From the NCBI GenBank assembly GCA_023430365.1, contig JAEZAS010000066.1, positions 1 to 31,208 of the forward strand: a stretch of DNA of 31,208 nt, in the 5' to 3' direction. This DNA comes from Planctomycetota bacterium. GTDB lineage: Bacteria; Planctomycetota; Planctomycetia; Pirellulales; Pirellulaceae. Below the pieces are notes generated by a model that saw only the letters and a list, made by a program, of their open reading frames with translations, made no database searches and was not told the DNA's origin. Below are positions 1 to 8,562 of this stretch, one piece after another (position 1 is the stretch's first letter; every line of letters begins with the position of its first letter). The translations under genes and the position numbers were made by a program.

Positions 1-33
1 ACTTTGGCGAACCTGCGAGTTGGTTTTTCCCCC

Positions 34-49
34 GTGTTAGGTGTAACAC
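34..49. promoter_or_regulatory. Small inverted repeat upstream of first gene
   Basis: GTGTTA and TAACAC form a perfect 6-bp inverted repeat around a GGTG spacer, 67 bases before the first start codon. It could be an operator or chance. There is no second copy in the window to support it. Confidence 0.25.
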
Positions 50-115
50 TCTGACCGGTATTTACGCTTAGCAAGGTAGGTGAACGAGCGTGTTGCATGT
101 GAGGAGGGGGAGAAA

Positions 116-847
116 ATGAACAAGCTACTTTCCAGCAGCGTTTTGACGGTGATCGTTGCCTTCACGGGGGCGGTCAGTGCCCAGCAGTATTCGCCCGGTC
201 CGGGCCTGCAGTCGACGGGGCCCGTCGTGGTCGACAACATCGGATCCGGCGGCTATGGCGGATTCGGCTATGGCTACCATTCGTCGACGTTCGAAGAGGG
301 GGTCCTTCGGGGGGCTGCCGATCTGACCCGCGCGGCGGGTGAGGCGAACTACTTCGATTCGCTCGCGGCGATCAATTGGCAGCAAGCCAAGGCGCAGGCC
401 CTGGTGAATCGCCAGCAGCGGATTCTGGGATTCTTCCGCGAACGTGAGGTCAACCGGACCGCTCGCAAAGCGGCCCAGCCGAAGCCCCTTTCGCCGGAAG
501 GCTATGTGGCGATTGCTCGCAAGGCGGCGCCCGATCGCTTGGGACCGTATCAGTACGATCGGGCCAGCGGGCGGCTGACCTGGCCGACCGCCTTGATGGG
601 CGGCGAGTTTGCCGCGGATCGGGCGGCGGTCGAAATGGCGTTCTCGACGCGTACTCCGGGAGACTTCGGAGCGGGAACCGATTTCTACGCCCACGTGAAG
701 CAGATTGCCGACGACATGCAGGCCAGGCTGCAACCGCAGGTTGCTTCGCTGTCGCCGATGGAGTTCATCGCTGCGAAGAAGTTTCTCAGCAGCCTGAGCT
801 ACGAAGCCCAGCAGCCGATGCTGATCGAAGGGCTGGCGACGAAGTAA
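116..847 (+). CDS. Secreted protein of unknown function
   Basis: The product is 243 residues. I chose ATG 116 because a strong GAGGAGGGGG ribosome site ends about 6 bases upstream and the protein then opens with a clean signal peptide (MNKLLSS..., hydrophobic core, cleavage near AVSA-QQ). An upstream ATG at 80 would bury this signal. The mature N-terminus is Gly/Tyr/Ser-rich (about residues 25-60). The rest is mostly charged and probably helical, with no catalytic motif or membrane segment. I do not recognise the family. It is probably exported to the periplasm or envelope. It stands alone, since the next gene is on the other strand. It is certainly coding given the start signals and length, but its role is unknown. 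Confidence 0.8.
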   Translation: MNKLLSSSVLTVIVAFTGAVSAQQYSPGPGLQSTGPVVVDNIGSGGYGGFGYGYHSSTFEEGVLRGAADLTRAAGEANYFDSLAAINWQQAKAQALVNRQQRILGFFREREVNRTARKAAQPKPLSPEGYVAIARKAAPDRLGPYQYDRASGRLTWPTALMGGEFAADRAAVEMAFSTRTPGDFGAGTDFYAHVKQIADDMQARLQPQVASLSPMEFIAAKKFLSSLSYEAQQPMLIEGLATK

Positions 848-869
848 GCCGGTAACGAAGTAGACCGGC
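848..869 (+). terminator. Weak hairpin after first gene
   Basis: GCCGGT (848-853) and ACCGGC (864-869) pair across a 10-base loop directly after the stop codon. The GCCGGTAAC opening resembles the 3'-end palindromes found further along, but the right half is not their usual form. A second weak hairpin, CCATGAA/TTCATGG, lies at 890-905. There is no U-run. Confidence 0.3.
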
Positions 870-1000
870 GACGGATGATGGAAAAACATCCATGAAGATT
901 CATGGGTGGATCGGGGAAGGGCTGCTGTGGATGCGGTGAGGCCCTGCCCGCAGAGACCTAAGCACGGCGTTGCCCGTTGGTAGTTGATCGGGGCCACGGC

Positions 1001-1026
1001 GCTGCGCTTCTTAGGCCCCGCCACCC
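1001..1026. repeat. Dispersed repeat, single arm
   Basis: This stretch closely matches the right arm of the palindrome at 7924-8008: it shares GGCCCCGCCACCC plus the GCTGCG...TTC bases before it. The left arm is absent or badly decayed. It lies downstream of the minus-strand sigma factor gene. Confidence 0.5.
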
Positions 1027-1076
1027 TTTGCAACTTTGCTGTTGCTTTGCAGCGGTTGGCCGAGGACTGGATCGCC

Positions 1077-1706
1077 CTAGACTCGCGTGGGAGCTCCCTC
1101 CTCACCAAGCAAGTCCTGAAGTTTTTTCAGCGAGCGGGTGAGCATCACCCGCACCGCAGCATCGGACTTGCCGAGTCGCTCGGCGATCTGCTTTGAGGGA
1201 AGATTCTCGATGTACCGCAGCCGCAGCGCTTCGCGCTGATCTTCGGGCAGGGCGGCGAGCGCTTCGAACAGTCGCTCCTCGCGGGCGTTGCGCGAGAAGG
1301 CCTGGCTCGGCGTCGTCATGCTGGCGACCAGCATATTGATCAGGCCCGCGTTCGGGGCGTCGTCGCTACTGCTCGCCGGAGCCGAGAGAGGAACTTCGCG
1401 GCCGGCGTCGCGCTTCTGAGCGTCGAAAAAACGCCGGTGCAGGTCGATGATCTTGCGCTCGGCGATTTGACAGAGCCAGCCGAACGGATCGCGTTCGCTG
1501 ATCGCGGCGCCGTGTAACGAACGAACGGCTTCGGCGCTCGTGTCTTGAAAGACGTCGTCGGGTTCCACCTTCCGTCGCAGGGCCGAACCGAGTTGGCGTT
1601 CGATGTAGGCCATCAATTGCGGCCGGCGGAGTTCGATGAACTGAGCCAGCGCCGTCGAATCGCCCGCGCGGAGCTGACTGACGAGGGATTCTTCGGTGAT
1701 TTCCAT
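1077..1706 (-). CDS. ECF-family RNA polymerase sigma factor
   Basis: This 209-residue protein has the two-domain plan of an extracytoplasmic-function sigma factor. Region 2 (about 20-95) holds the DDVFQDT motif at 50-56 and a WLCQIAERKIIDLHRR helix that would bind core polymerase and the -10 element. Region 4 (about 143-200) has LPEDQREALRLRYIE followed by a helix-turn-helix (SKQIAERLGKSDAAVRVMLTRSLKKL) for -35 recognition. A 40-residue Ser/Ala-rich linker joins them. The start at 1706 is set by a GGAGG site 8 bases upstream; the longer open frame runs through a palindromic repeat and is not real. The gene is divergent from a membrane Ser/Thr kinase. Planctomycete ECF factors are often encoded beside such kinases, so phosphorylation may control it. 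No anti-sigma gene is visible. Confidence 0.92.
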   Translation of the reverse strand: MEITEESLVSQLRAGDSTALAQFIELRRPQLMAYIERQLGSALRRKVEPDDVFQDTSAEAVRSLHGAAISERDPFGWLCQIAERKIIDLHRRFFDAQKRDAGREVPLSAPASSSDDAPNAGLINMLVASMTTPSQAFSRNAREERLFEALAALPEDQREALRLRYIENLPSKQIAERLGKSDAAVRVMLTRSLKKLQDLLGEEGAPTRV

Positions 1707-1727
1707 GATCTGCCTCCAAGCTTTCAG

Positions 1728-1802
1728 GTAGCAGGCACACTCCGTGCGCCGTCTGCAGGAAGCGAAGTCGGAGAAAGACGGAACACGGAGTGTGCCTGCT
1801 AC
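1728..1802. repeat. Long palindrome between sigma factor and kinase
   Basis: A perfect 19-bp inverted repeat has arms at 1728-1746 and 1784-1802 (left arm begins GTAGCAGGCACACTCC). An inner 6-bp pair, CCGTCT (1749-1754) and AGACGG (1776-1781), lies inside it. It fills the divergent intergenic region just upstream of the sigma factor ribosome site. From memory, very similar GTAGCAGGCACACTCC palindromes are common between planctomycete genes and are often mis-translated as short hypothetical proteins. I read it as a mobile REP/MITE-like repeat rather than a dedicated operator. Confidence 0.8.
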
Positions 1803-1917
1803 ACTGACTGACAGTTTAATCCCTTTCGGATGGCTTGCACTACTCGTAGGAGGGACCGTACGCTCAAACGCTGCGGACACTCAGGAAGCTCCGCGCCGAT
1901 TGTCGCGACACGTGCCG

Positions 1918-4167
1918 ATGACGCTGCAACTTACCCAGGACGCCGCCACGCAAGTTTGGGATGCTCTGGCCGAGCGCCTGGATCGTTTCCTGGAAAGCTG
2001 GGAAAAGGGGGAGTTGCCGAGCATCGAAACGTTCCTGCCGCCCCCCGAACCACCGGCGCTCCGACGCATGGTGCTGGTGGAACTGGTCAAAGTCGACCTG
2101 GAACAGCGGGCGGCCCGCGGCCTGCTGCGGAAGTTGGAGCAATACGCCGCAGAACACCCGGAATTGCTCGATCAGGGCGAACCGCCGTGCGACCTGATCT
2201 ACGAGGAGTATCATGTCCGCCGTTCGACCGGCGAGAACGTCTCCCCGCGCGAGTATTACGAGCGCTTCCCTCGCAGCAGCGAGGCGCTCAAGCGTTTGCT
2301 CGGTTGCGACGACTTGTCGGCAACCACGCAGCTCCTGGGAGTGAAGCGGGCCGAAGGGTTTCGGGTCGGGCAACAGGTCGACGACTTCGATCTGCTGGTG
2401 GAACTGGGCAAAGGGGCGTTTGGCAGCGTGTTCCTGGCCCGGCAGCTCTCGATGCAGCGGCTGGTGGCTTTGAAGGTCTCGGCCGACAAAGGAAACGAAC
2501 CGCAAACGCTGGCAACGCTCGATCATCCGAACATCGTCCGGGTCTACGACCAGCGGGCGCTTCCGGAACAGCGCGTGCGCGTGCTGTACATGCAGTTCGC
2601 GCCCGGTGGCACGTTGCAGGAAGTCGCCGCGAAGGTTCGCGAGACGCCGCCCCAGGCGCGGACGGGAGCAATCCTGGCAGCCGCGGTGAACGAGGCCGTG
2701 CAGAAGACCGGCACGGCGATGGGGGACGACTCCGCCGCCCAGCGACGCTTGCGCGGGACGAACTGGCCGGAGACGGTCGCCCGGCTGGGCATTCAACTCG
2801 CCCAGGCGCTTGACTACGCCCATAAACAGGGCGTGCTGCATCGCGACGTGAAGCCAGCCAACATCCTGCTTTCAGGCGACGGAGCGCCGAAGCTGGCCGA
2901 CTTCAACATCAGCTTCTGTTCGCAACTCGAAGGCGCCACGCCGGCGGCCTACTTTGGCGGCAGCCTGGCGTACATGTCCCCCGAGCAACTCGAGGCGTGC
3001 AATCCGAAGCACCCCCGTCAGCCGTCCGACCTCGACGGGCGGAGCGACTTGTTTTCGCTGGCCGTGGTGCTGTGGGAACTCCTGTTTGGCGAGCGGCCCT
3101 TTCGAGACGAATCGCTCAAGGAGGGATGGACGGCAACCCTCGAGGACATGACCCGCCGCCGGCTGGAGACCGCGCCTGCCCGGCCGATGCAGGCGGCCAG
3201 CGATCCGTTGACCATGCGGATGGAACAAGTGCTCCGGCGAGCGATGTCGGCGGACCCGGCGCAGCGTCAGGCCGATGGCAACGCGCTGGCGCGAGATCTC
3301 TCGCTGTGCTTGAATCCCGGCGCTTGGGATCTGCTCAAAGCGACCAGCCATGGTTGGCAAAAGGCCTTCCGCCGTCACCCGCTGCTGGCCCTGATTCCGC
3401 TGAACCTGACGCCGTTCATCGTGGCGGCGATTTTCAACTGGTTCTTCAATCGGGGGAGCATCATCCAAAACAATAAGGAACTGCTGGAGGCGTTTTACAC
3501 GCTGACACCCATCGTCAACGGAACGCTGTTCCCTTTGGGCACCGCACTGATCATTTGGTTTCTCATGCCGGTCGGCGGAGCGGTGAAACGTCTCGATCAG
3601 GGCCAGCCAGTTCCACCCGCTTTGCATGAGGAAGCCCGCCGCCGGGTGTTCTGGATTGGGCATGCGATTGCGGCGATCGGGGTGTCTTGCTGGGTGATCG
3701 CAGGAATCATGTTTCCCATCGGACTGAGACTCTTGGCGCCTGGTCACTTCCACTTGTCGGGTTTTTTGCACTTCCTGCTGTCGCAGGGCACGTGCGGACT
3801 CGTGTCGGCTGGCTTCCCGTTCCTGGCTTCGACTTGGGTGGCCATTCGCGTCTTTTATCCCACGCTGCTGGGCAACACGACTCCCACCGATCAAGAGCAC
3901 CGGATGTTGCTTGCAATTCCGAAGCATGCGTATGTTTCGGTAGCGACCGCGGGCATTGTGCCGATGGGCGCCGTCATCATGGTCTTGCTGGCTCCGTCGG
4001 TGCGCGAATCGCGCGTGGCGTCAGCCATCTTCATTGCCGCGGCGCTTGGAGGCTTTGTCATCGCTTTCTTCATCAACAACTTCATCCGACGGGACGTCGC
4101 CGCGCTGCTCGCCGCGACCCGGCCGATCGATTCGTTTGGGACCGTGACCGATTCGGTCGAGTTTTAG
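1918..4167 (+). CDS. Membrane Ser/Thr protein kinase
   Basis: The product is 749 residues from ATG 1918. In-frame GTG 1912 and TTG 1900 are alternatives, and no start has a good ribosome site. Residues 1-150 are a helical N-terminal region typical of planctomycete kinases. The kinase domain spans about 157-440: Gly-rich loop GKGAFGSV (164-171), VALK with ATP lysine K186, catalytic HRDVKPAN (H308, D310, K312, N315), a DFN motif at 328-330 in place of DFG, and a GGSLAYMSPEQ activation segment. An insert of about 50 residues (about 235-285) precedes the catalytic loop. After 485 there are six hydrophobic helices (about 487-511, 530-554, 577-602, 613-648, 671-692, 700-723), an unusual C-terminal membrane domain with no visible sensor fold. 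It is divergent from an ECF sigma factor, a plausible partner. Confidence 0.9.
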   Translation: MTLQLTQDAATQVWDALAERLDRFLESWEKGELPSIETFLPPPEPPALRRMVLVELVKVDLEQRAARGLLRKLEQYAAEHPELLDQGEPPCDLIYEEYHVRRSTGENVSPREYYERFPRSSEALKRLLGCDDLSATTQLLGVKRAEGFRVGQQVDDFDLLVELGKGAFGSVFLARQLSMQRLVALKVSADKGNEPQTLATLDHPNIVRVYDQRALPEQRVRVLYMQFAPGGTLQEVAAKVRETPPQARTGAILAAAVNEAVQKTGTAMGDDSAAQRRLRGTNWPETVARLGIQLAQALDYAHKQGVLHRDVKPANILLSGDGAPKLADFNISFCSQLEGATPAAYFGGSLAYMSPEQLEACNPKHPRQPSDLDGRSDLFSLAVVLWELLFGERPFRDESLKEGWTATLEDMTRRRLETAPARPMQAASDPLTMRMEQVLRRAMSADPAQRQADGNALARDLSLCLNPGAWDLLKATSHGWQKAFRRHPLLALIPLNLTPFIVAAIFNWFFNRGSIIQNNKELLEAFYTLTPIVNGTLFPLGTALIIWFLMPVGGAVKRLDQGQPVPPALHEEARRRVFWIGHAIAAIGVSCWVIAGIMFPIGLRLLAPGHFHLSGFLHFLLSQGTCGLVSAGFPFLASTWVAIRVFYPTLLGNTTPTDQEHRMLLAIPKHAYVSVATAGIVPMGAVIMVLLAPSVRESRVASAIFIAAALGGFVIAFFINNFIRRDVAALLAATRPIDSFGTVTDSVEF

Positions 4168-4193
4168 TTTGGGGAGGCGCTCGCCGAGCCGGG

Positions 4194-4739
4194 CTACTTG
4201 CGGATGGCTTCGACCAGGGCGGGAACGTCGGTGTCGTTGGTGGACCGGTAGGCGAAACTCGCGGTCACCTTGCCGTTCTGGACCAGGACGGCGGTCAGAT
4301 AAGCTTCCGGATCGAGTCCCCAGCCGTCGGGACCTTGCTCCGGACCTTCGAAGACGGCGAGCGACGTCTGGCCGAGACGCAGCGACTGCTGGGCCTTGGG
4401 CAAGTAATCCTTGGCGTCTTGCGGGGCGGCGGTGAGCCAGATGGCATAGACGTCGATGGCGTCTACCCCCTCAATGCCCTTGAGCAGGTGGTCGTCCAGC
4501 TTCTTCAGGTAGCGGCCCGTGGGGCGGTCCCAGGTGTCGGCGGCGACGAACAGGTAAAGCTGCCGGTGCTCGATCGGCCGGGCGGCCAGTTCGACCTCCT
4601 TGCCGTCGAACTGCCCCGTCACGCCGAAGACTTTGAAGGGCGTCGCCTGGGCGCCAACTTCGGGCATGGACTGGGCGCGGGCTGGCGCGGCGGCTGTGGC
4701 CAGGGCGGCCAGCGCCAGCGTCACGATGGCGGAACGCAT
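4194..4739 (-). CDS. Secreted protein, possible thioredoxin-like fold
   Basis: This 181-residue protein has a clear signal peptide (MRSAIVTLALAALATAAAPARA-QS). The mature part runs through alternating strand and helix segments: a YLFVAADTWDRPTGRYLKKL segment, a VDAIDVYAIWL strand, then AVLVQNGKVTASFAY and a closing helix. The order resembles the thioredoxin/redoxin fold. There is not one cysteine in the protein, so thiol redox chemistry is excluded; if the fold is right it is a non-catalytic relative. The ATG at 4739 has a weak GGAGAG site 5-10 bases upstream. The gene is convergent with the kinase (26-base gap holding a small GC hairpin). Function unknown. Confidence 0.8.
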   Translation of the reverse strand: MRSAIVTLALAALATAAAPARAQSMPEVGAQATPFKVFGVTGQFDGKEVELAARPIEHRQLYLFVAADTWDRPTGRYLKKLDDHLLKGIEGVDAIDVYAIWLTAAPQDAKDYLPKAQQSLRLGQTSLAVFEGPEQGPDGWGLDPEAYLTAVLVQNGKVTASFAYRSTNDTDVPALVEAIRK

Positions 4740-4838
4740 GGGAATCTCTCCGGAGGAGTGGTGTCGGCGAGGGGCCGAGGATGAAAGGCACGGGAGCGAG
4801 AAAAGTTTCGCACCGTTGCGGCCGTTCGGCTATAACGA

Positions 4839-4871
4839 AACCGCCCACGACGGCCGTTGAATCGGGCGGTT
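4839..4871. promoter_or_regulatory. Candidate operator next to a -35 box
   Basis: AACCGCCC (4839-4846) and GGGCGGTT (4864-4871) form a perfect 8-bp inverted repeat with a 17-base spacer. Its right arm ends one base before the -35 box at 4873. The position suits a dimeric regulator, but only this one copy is seen. Confidence 0.35.
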
Positions 4872-4872
4872 G

Positions 4873-4901
4873 TTGACAGTTGTTGAAAATGTTTGTATGA
4901 T
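4873..4901 (+). promoter_or_regulatory. Strong sigma70-type promoter
   Basis: TTGACA (4873-4878), a 17-base spacer and TATGAT (4896-4901) give a near-consensus housekeeping promoter. It points toward the TIM-barrel gene at 5181, leaving a leader of about 270 bases that contains the palindrome at 4984-5073. Confidence 0.7.
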
Positions 4902-4983
4902 TGTCCGTGGGGCGGCCGTGCGCGCAGGGATGCTGCGAGCCTTGCAGGATAGGGCGGAGCCAATTAAACCAACCAGCAAGCTG

Positions 4984-5073
4984 GCTGTTCAAAATTTCAG
5001 GGGGTTTTTCATCGCGCCCCGGGGGTACAGGGGACCCCAATCCGATGAAAAACCCCCTGAAATTTTGAACAGC
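4984..5073. repeat. Palindrome with 31-bp perfect arms
   Basis: Arms at 4984-5014 and 5043-5073 are perfect reverse complements over 31 bp (left arm contains TTCAAAATTTCAGGGGG), around a 28-base GC-rich loop. It lies between the promoter at 4873-4901 and the start codon at 5181, so the mRNA would fold into a very stable stem. The exact match of both arms suggests a recent insertion of a MITE/REP-like repeat. An alternative is an attenuator, but the stem has no U-run after it. Confidence 0.85.
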
Positions 5074-5180
5074 TACCCAGTATCTGGCTTGGGCCGCGTC
5101 GCTGGGCCTGCCCGACATTCGGCGGGCCCAGTCACAGCCCCGAGACTCTTCTCACTTCGAAATTCACCAAGGACCAACTG

Positions 5181-6077
5181 ATGATCTCTCCCTCTCGCCG
5201 TCAATTCTTGCAAGCTACCGCCGCCGCTGGCGCCCTGACTGCCCTGAGTTCGCCGCTCGCAGGCGCCGCCCGGGCTCAGGACGAGTCGACGGCGATCGCC
5301 TACGGCCTGGTCACGTACATGTGGGGAGCGGATTGGGATCTGAAGACGCTCCTGGAAAACTGCCAGAAGACGGGCGTCCGGGGGGTGGAGCTGCGTACGA
5401 CTCACGCCCACAAGGTGGAGCCCAGCCTGTCGGACGATGAGCGAAACGCGGTCGCGAAGCAGTTCTCGGAGGCCGGGGTGACGATCGTCGGCATCGGGAG
5501 CAACGAGCGGTTCGACAGCCCGAAGCCAGAGGAAGTGAAGAAGGCGATCGAAGCTACGAAAGAGTTCGTCCGGCTGAGCCACGACATCGGCGGGTCGGGG
5601 GTGAAGGTGAAGCCGGACCGTTTCTGGCCCAACGTGCCCAAGGAGCAGACGATCAAGCAGATCGGCGAGGCGCTGAACGAGGTTGGCGAGTATGCGGCCG
5701 GCTTCGGCCAGCAGATTCGGCTGGAGGTGCACGGTCAGTGTGCAGAGCTGCCGACGATCAAGGCAATCATGGACGTCGCCAAGGACGAAAACGTCTACGT
5801 CTGCTGGAATAGCAACGAGACCGACCTGAAGGGGGACGGCCTGGAAGCGAACTTCAAGCTGGTCCGCGACCGGTTTGGGCACACCTGCCACGTCCGCGAG
5901 CTGGACGCTCCGGGCTATCCCTGGCAGGAACTGATCAACCTGCTCGTGCAATCGAAGTACGAGGGGTGGGTTCTCTGCGAAGCGGCGAGCAAGCAGCAGG
6001 ACCGGATGGCGGCGCTGGCCGCTCAGAAGAAGCTGTTCGACCAGATGATCGCCAAGGCGGTCGGCAAGACCACGTAA
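5181..6077 (+). CDS. Sugar phosphate isomerase/epimerase family protein, Tat-exported
   Basis: The product is 298 residues. It begins with a twin-arginine signal (SRRQFLQATAAAGAL...) cleaved near ARA-QD, so it should be exported folded, often with a bound metal. The mature part matches the xylose-isomerase-like TIM barrel (AP endonuclease 2 superfamily): GVRGVELRTTH early, VKVKPDRFWPN, RLEVHGQ with a probable metal Glu and His, VYVCWNSNETD, HVRELDAPGYPWQEL, and a final GWVLCEAAS with a Glu at the usual last ligand place. AAGGA about 8 bases before ATG 5181 fixes the start. Substrate unknown; planctomycetes carry many such paralogues linked to sugar breakdown. It has its own promoter and no co-directional close partner. 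Confidence 0.88.
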   Translation: MISPSRRQFLQATAAAGALTALSSPLAGAARAQDESTAIAYGLVTYMWGADWDLKTLLENCQKTGVRGVELRTTHAHKVEPSLSDDERNAVAKQFSEAGVTIVGIGSNERFDSPKPEEVKKAIEATKEFVRLSHDIGGSGVKVKPDRFWPNVPKEQTIKQIGEALNEVGEYAAGFGQQIRLEVHGQCAELPTIKAIMDVAKDENVYVCWNSNETDLKGDGLEANFKLVRDRFGHTCHVRELDAPGYPWQELINLLVQSKYEGWVLCEAASKQQDRMAALAAQKKLFDQMIAKAVGKTT

Positions 6078-6216
6078 GCGTCTGGCCAGCGACTTGCGAC
6101 GTTTCGTTTCGCATTGCCGATGGGCCCGCCGAGCGGCCGGCTGGCCCAAACGATGAATCGAAAAATTACGAAACGGAAATCCCGATGAATCCGAAAGAAT
6201 CTGGTCGATTGGACCA

Positions 6217-6245
6217 TTGACAGCCGGTCGTCCGGGGTCTTTAAT
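6217..6245 (+). promoter_or_regulatory. Candidate promoter for the kamA cluster
   Basis: TTGACA (6217-6222), a 17-base spacer and TTTAAT (6240-6245) fit a sigma70-type promoter. The expected leader to the start at 6576 is about 325 bases. Apart from this promoter I see no gene or clear structure in 6078-6575. Confidence 0.55.
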
Positions 6246-6575
6246 TCCCGCGCACTTCGCGAAAGGCTGGGAAGACTGGGATGGAGCGCCAGTGTCATCG
6301 ATCCGTTTTGCCTTGCCGGGCACGCAGGCCCGGTTGCAGCGGGATCGTCTTGCACCGGGTTGATGTTCGTTTTGGGAAGCCCAGCGATCATTGCGAAGGT
6401 TTTGGCAACTTTTTGATGCGTTCTTTGCTCGAATGTGCCGGCTGGGTACTTGAGTTGCTCAAGCGAAGCGGCGCGGAACAAGGGATGCAGACGGATCGCT
6501 GTGGACGCGATCCGACGTCGGCCGGCAGGGAGACCGGTCCGACGGAATGCCGCATGGCTCCTAAGGAACGTTTTT

Positions 6576-7892
<1,317 letters not shown>

Positions 7893-7923
7893 CATCGGTT
7901 CGAAAATGTCGGTTCGAAATGTC

Positions 7924-8008
7924 GGGTGGCGGGGCCTAAGCGAAGCGCAGCCTCGGGCATCGCCGAATGCAGGGAGCCAGTCGCTGCGTTCCTTGGGCCC
8001 CGCCACCC
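7924..8008. repeat. Dispersed palindromic repeat
   Basis: The arms at 7924-7940 (GGGTGGCGGGGCCTAAG) and 7992-8008 pair at 16 of 17 positions, with further partial pairing inside (GCGCAGC / GCTGCG). A related single arm lies at 1001-1026. It sits between kamA and the YkgJ-like gene and could act as a partial terminator or RNA-processing site within the cluster. Confidence 0.65.
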
Positions 8009-8034
8009 TTTCTGCTTGCCTGGTAAGGTGCTTT

Positions 8035-8562
8035 GTGACGGATTGCGATGAATTTCTCTGTGTCCGTTGCTCGCGACACATGAAGACCTGTTGCCAAACC
8101 TGTGAGATCTTTACGACCCCAGGAGACCTGCGCCGGATCGAGCAGCACACAGGCCGCAGCGACTTCTGGGAGTATCGCCAGCCGGCCAATCCCGCCTACG
8201 CTGACCAGGATGACGACCCGATCTGGCGGGACAATGTCTTTGAAGCAGGCGGCAGCCGGCGCGTCTTGCGCAAGCAAGCCAGTGGCGATTGCACATTCCT
8301 CGGTTCGGCGGGGTGTGTGCTGCCGTTGGAGATTCGGCCGCTGGTCTGCCGGATCTATCCGTTTGACTACACGGCGGACGGGCTGGTCGATGAACTGTCA
8401 GAGGGATGCCCGCTCGAATTGCTGCGACCGGGTCAGGGCCTGATCGAGGCGCTCGATATGAACCGCGTCGACGCCGAGCGGTGGCGCAGTCAGCTTTACG
8501 CAGAGATTCAGCAGAAGGACGCCGCCGATGCGGATCGGGCTTACGTACGACCTGCGAGCTGA
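8035..8562 (+). CDS. YkgJ-type cysteine-cluster protein
   Basis: The 175-residue product carries ten cysteines: C4, C9, C12, C19, C20 and C23 near the start, then C86, C94, C105 and C125. The later block, with CTFL...GCVLPLEIRPLVCRIYPF, is the hallmark of the YkgJ/UPF0153 zinc- or iron-chelating family. I chose GTG 8035 because AAGG lies 6-9 bases upstream and it keeps the first cysteines; the frame is open further 5', but that part is palindromic repeat DNA. ATG 8081 would lose three cysteines. The exact biochemical role of the family is unsettled; metal or Fe-S cluster binding is likely. Its 3' end overlaps the next gene by 35 bases, so translation is probably coupled. Confidence 0.8.
   Translation: MTDCDEFLCVRCSRHMKTCCQTCEIFTTPGDLRRIEQHTGRSDFWEYRQPANPAYADQDDDPIWRDNVFEAGGSRRVLRKQASGDCTFLGSAGCVLPLEIRPLVCRIYPFDYTADGLVDELSEGCPLELLRPGQGLIEALDMNRVDAERWRSQLYAEIQQKDAADADRAYVRPAS

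Noticed and set aside
4870..5181. 103-codon plus-strand frame between promoter and TIM-barrel gene
   Set aside because: Nearly half of it is the translated 31-bp-arm palindrome; such repeats are a common source of false small proteins.
5073..6323. 416-codon minus-strand frame opposite the TIM-barrel gene
   Set aside because: It reads into the palindrome at 4984-5073 and has no recognisable domain; the plus-strand gene has a Tat signal and family motifs.
6246..6575. Riboswitch in the kamA leader (for example a lysine riboswitch)
   Set aside because: The leader is long enough, but I could not find the paired helices of a lysine riboswitch or another known class by eye.
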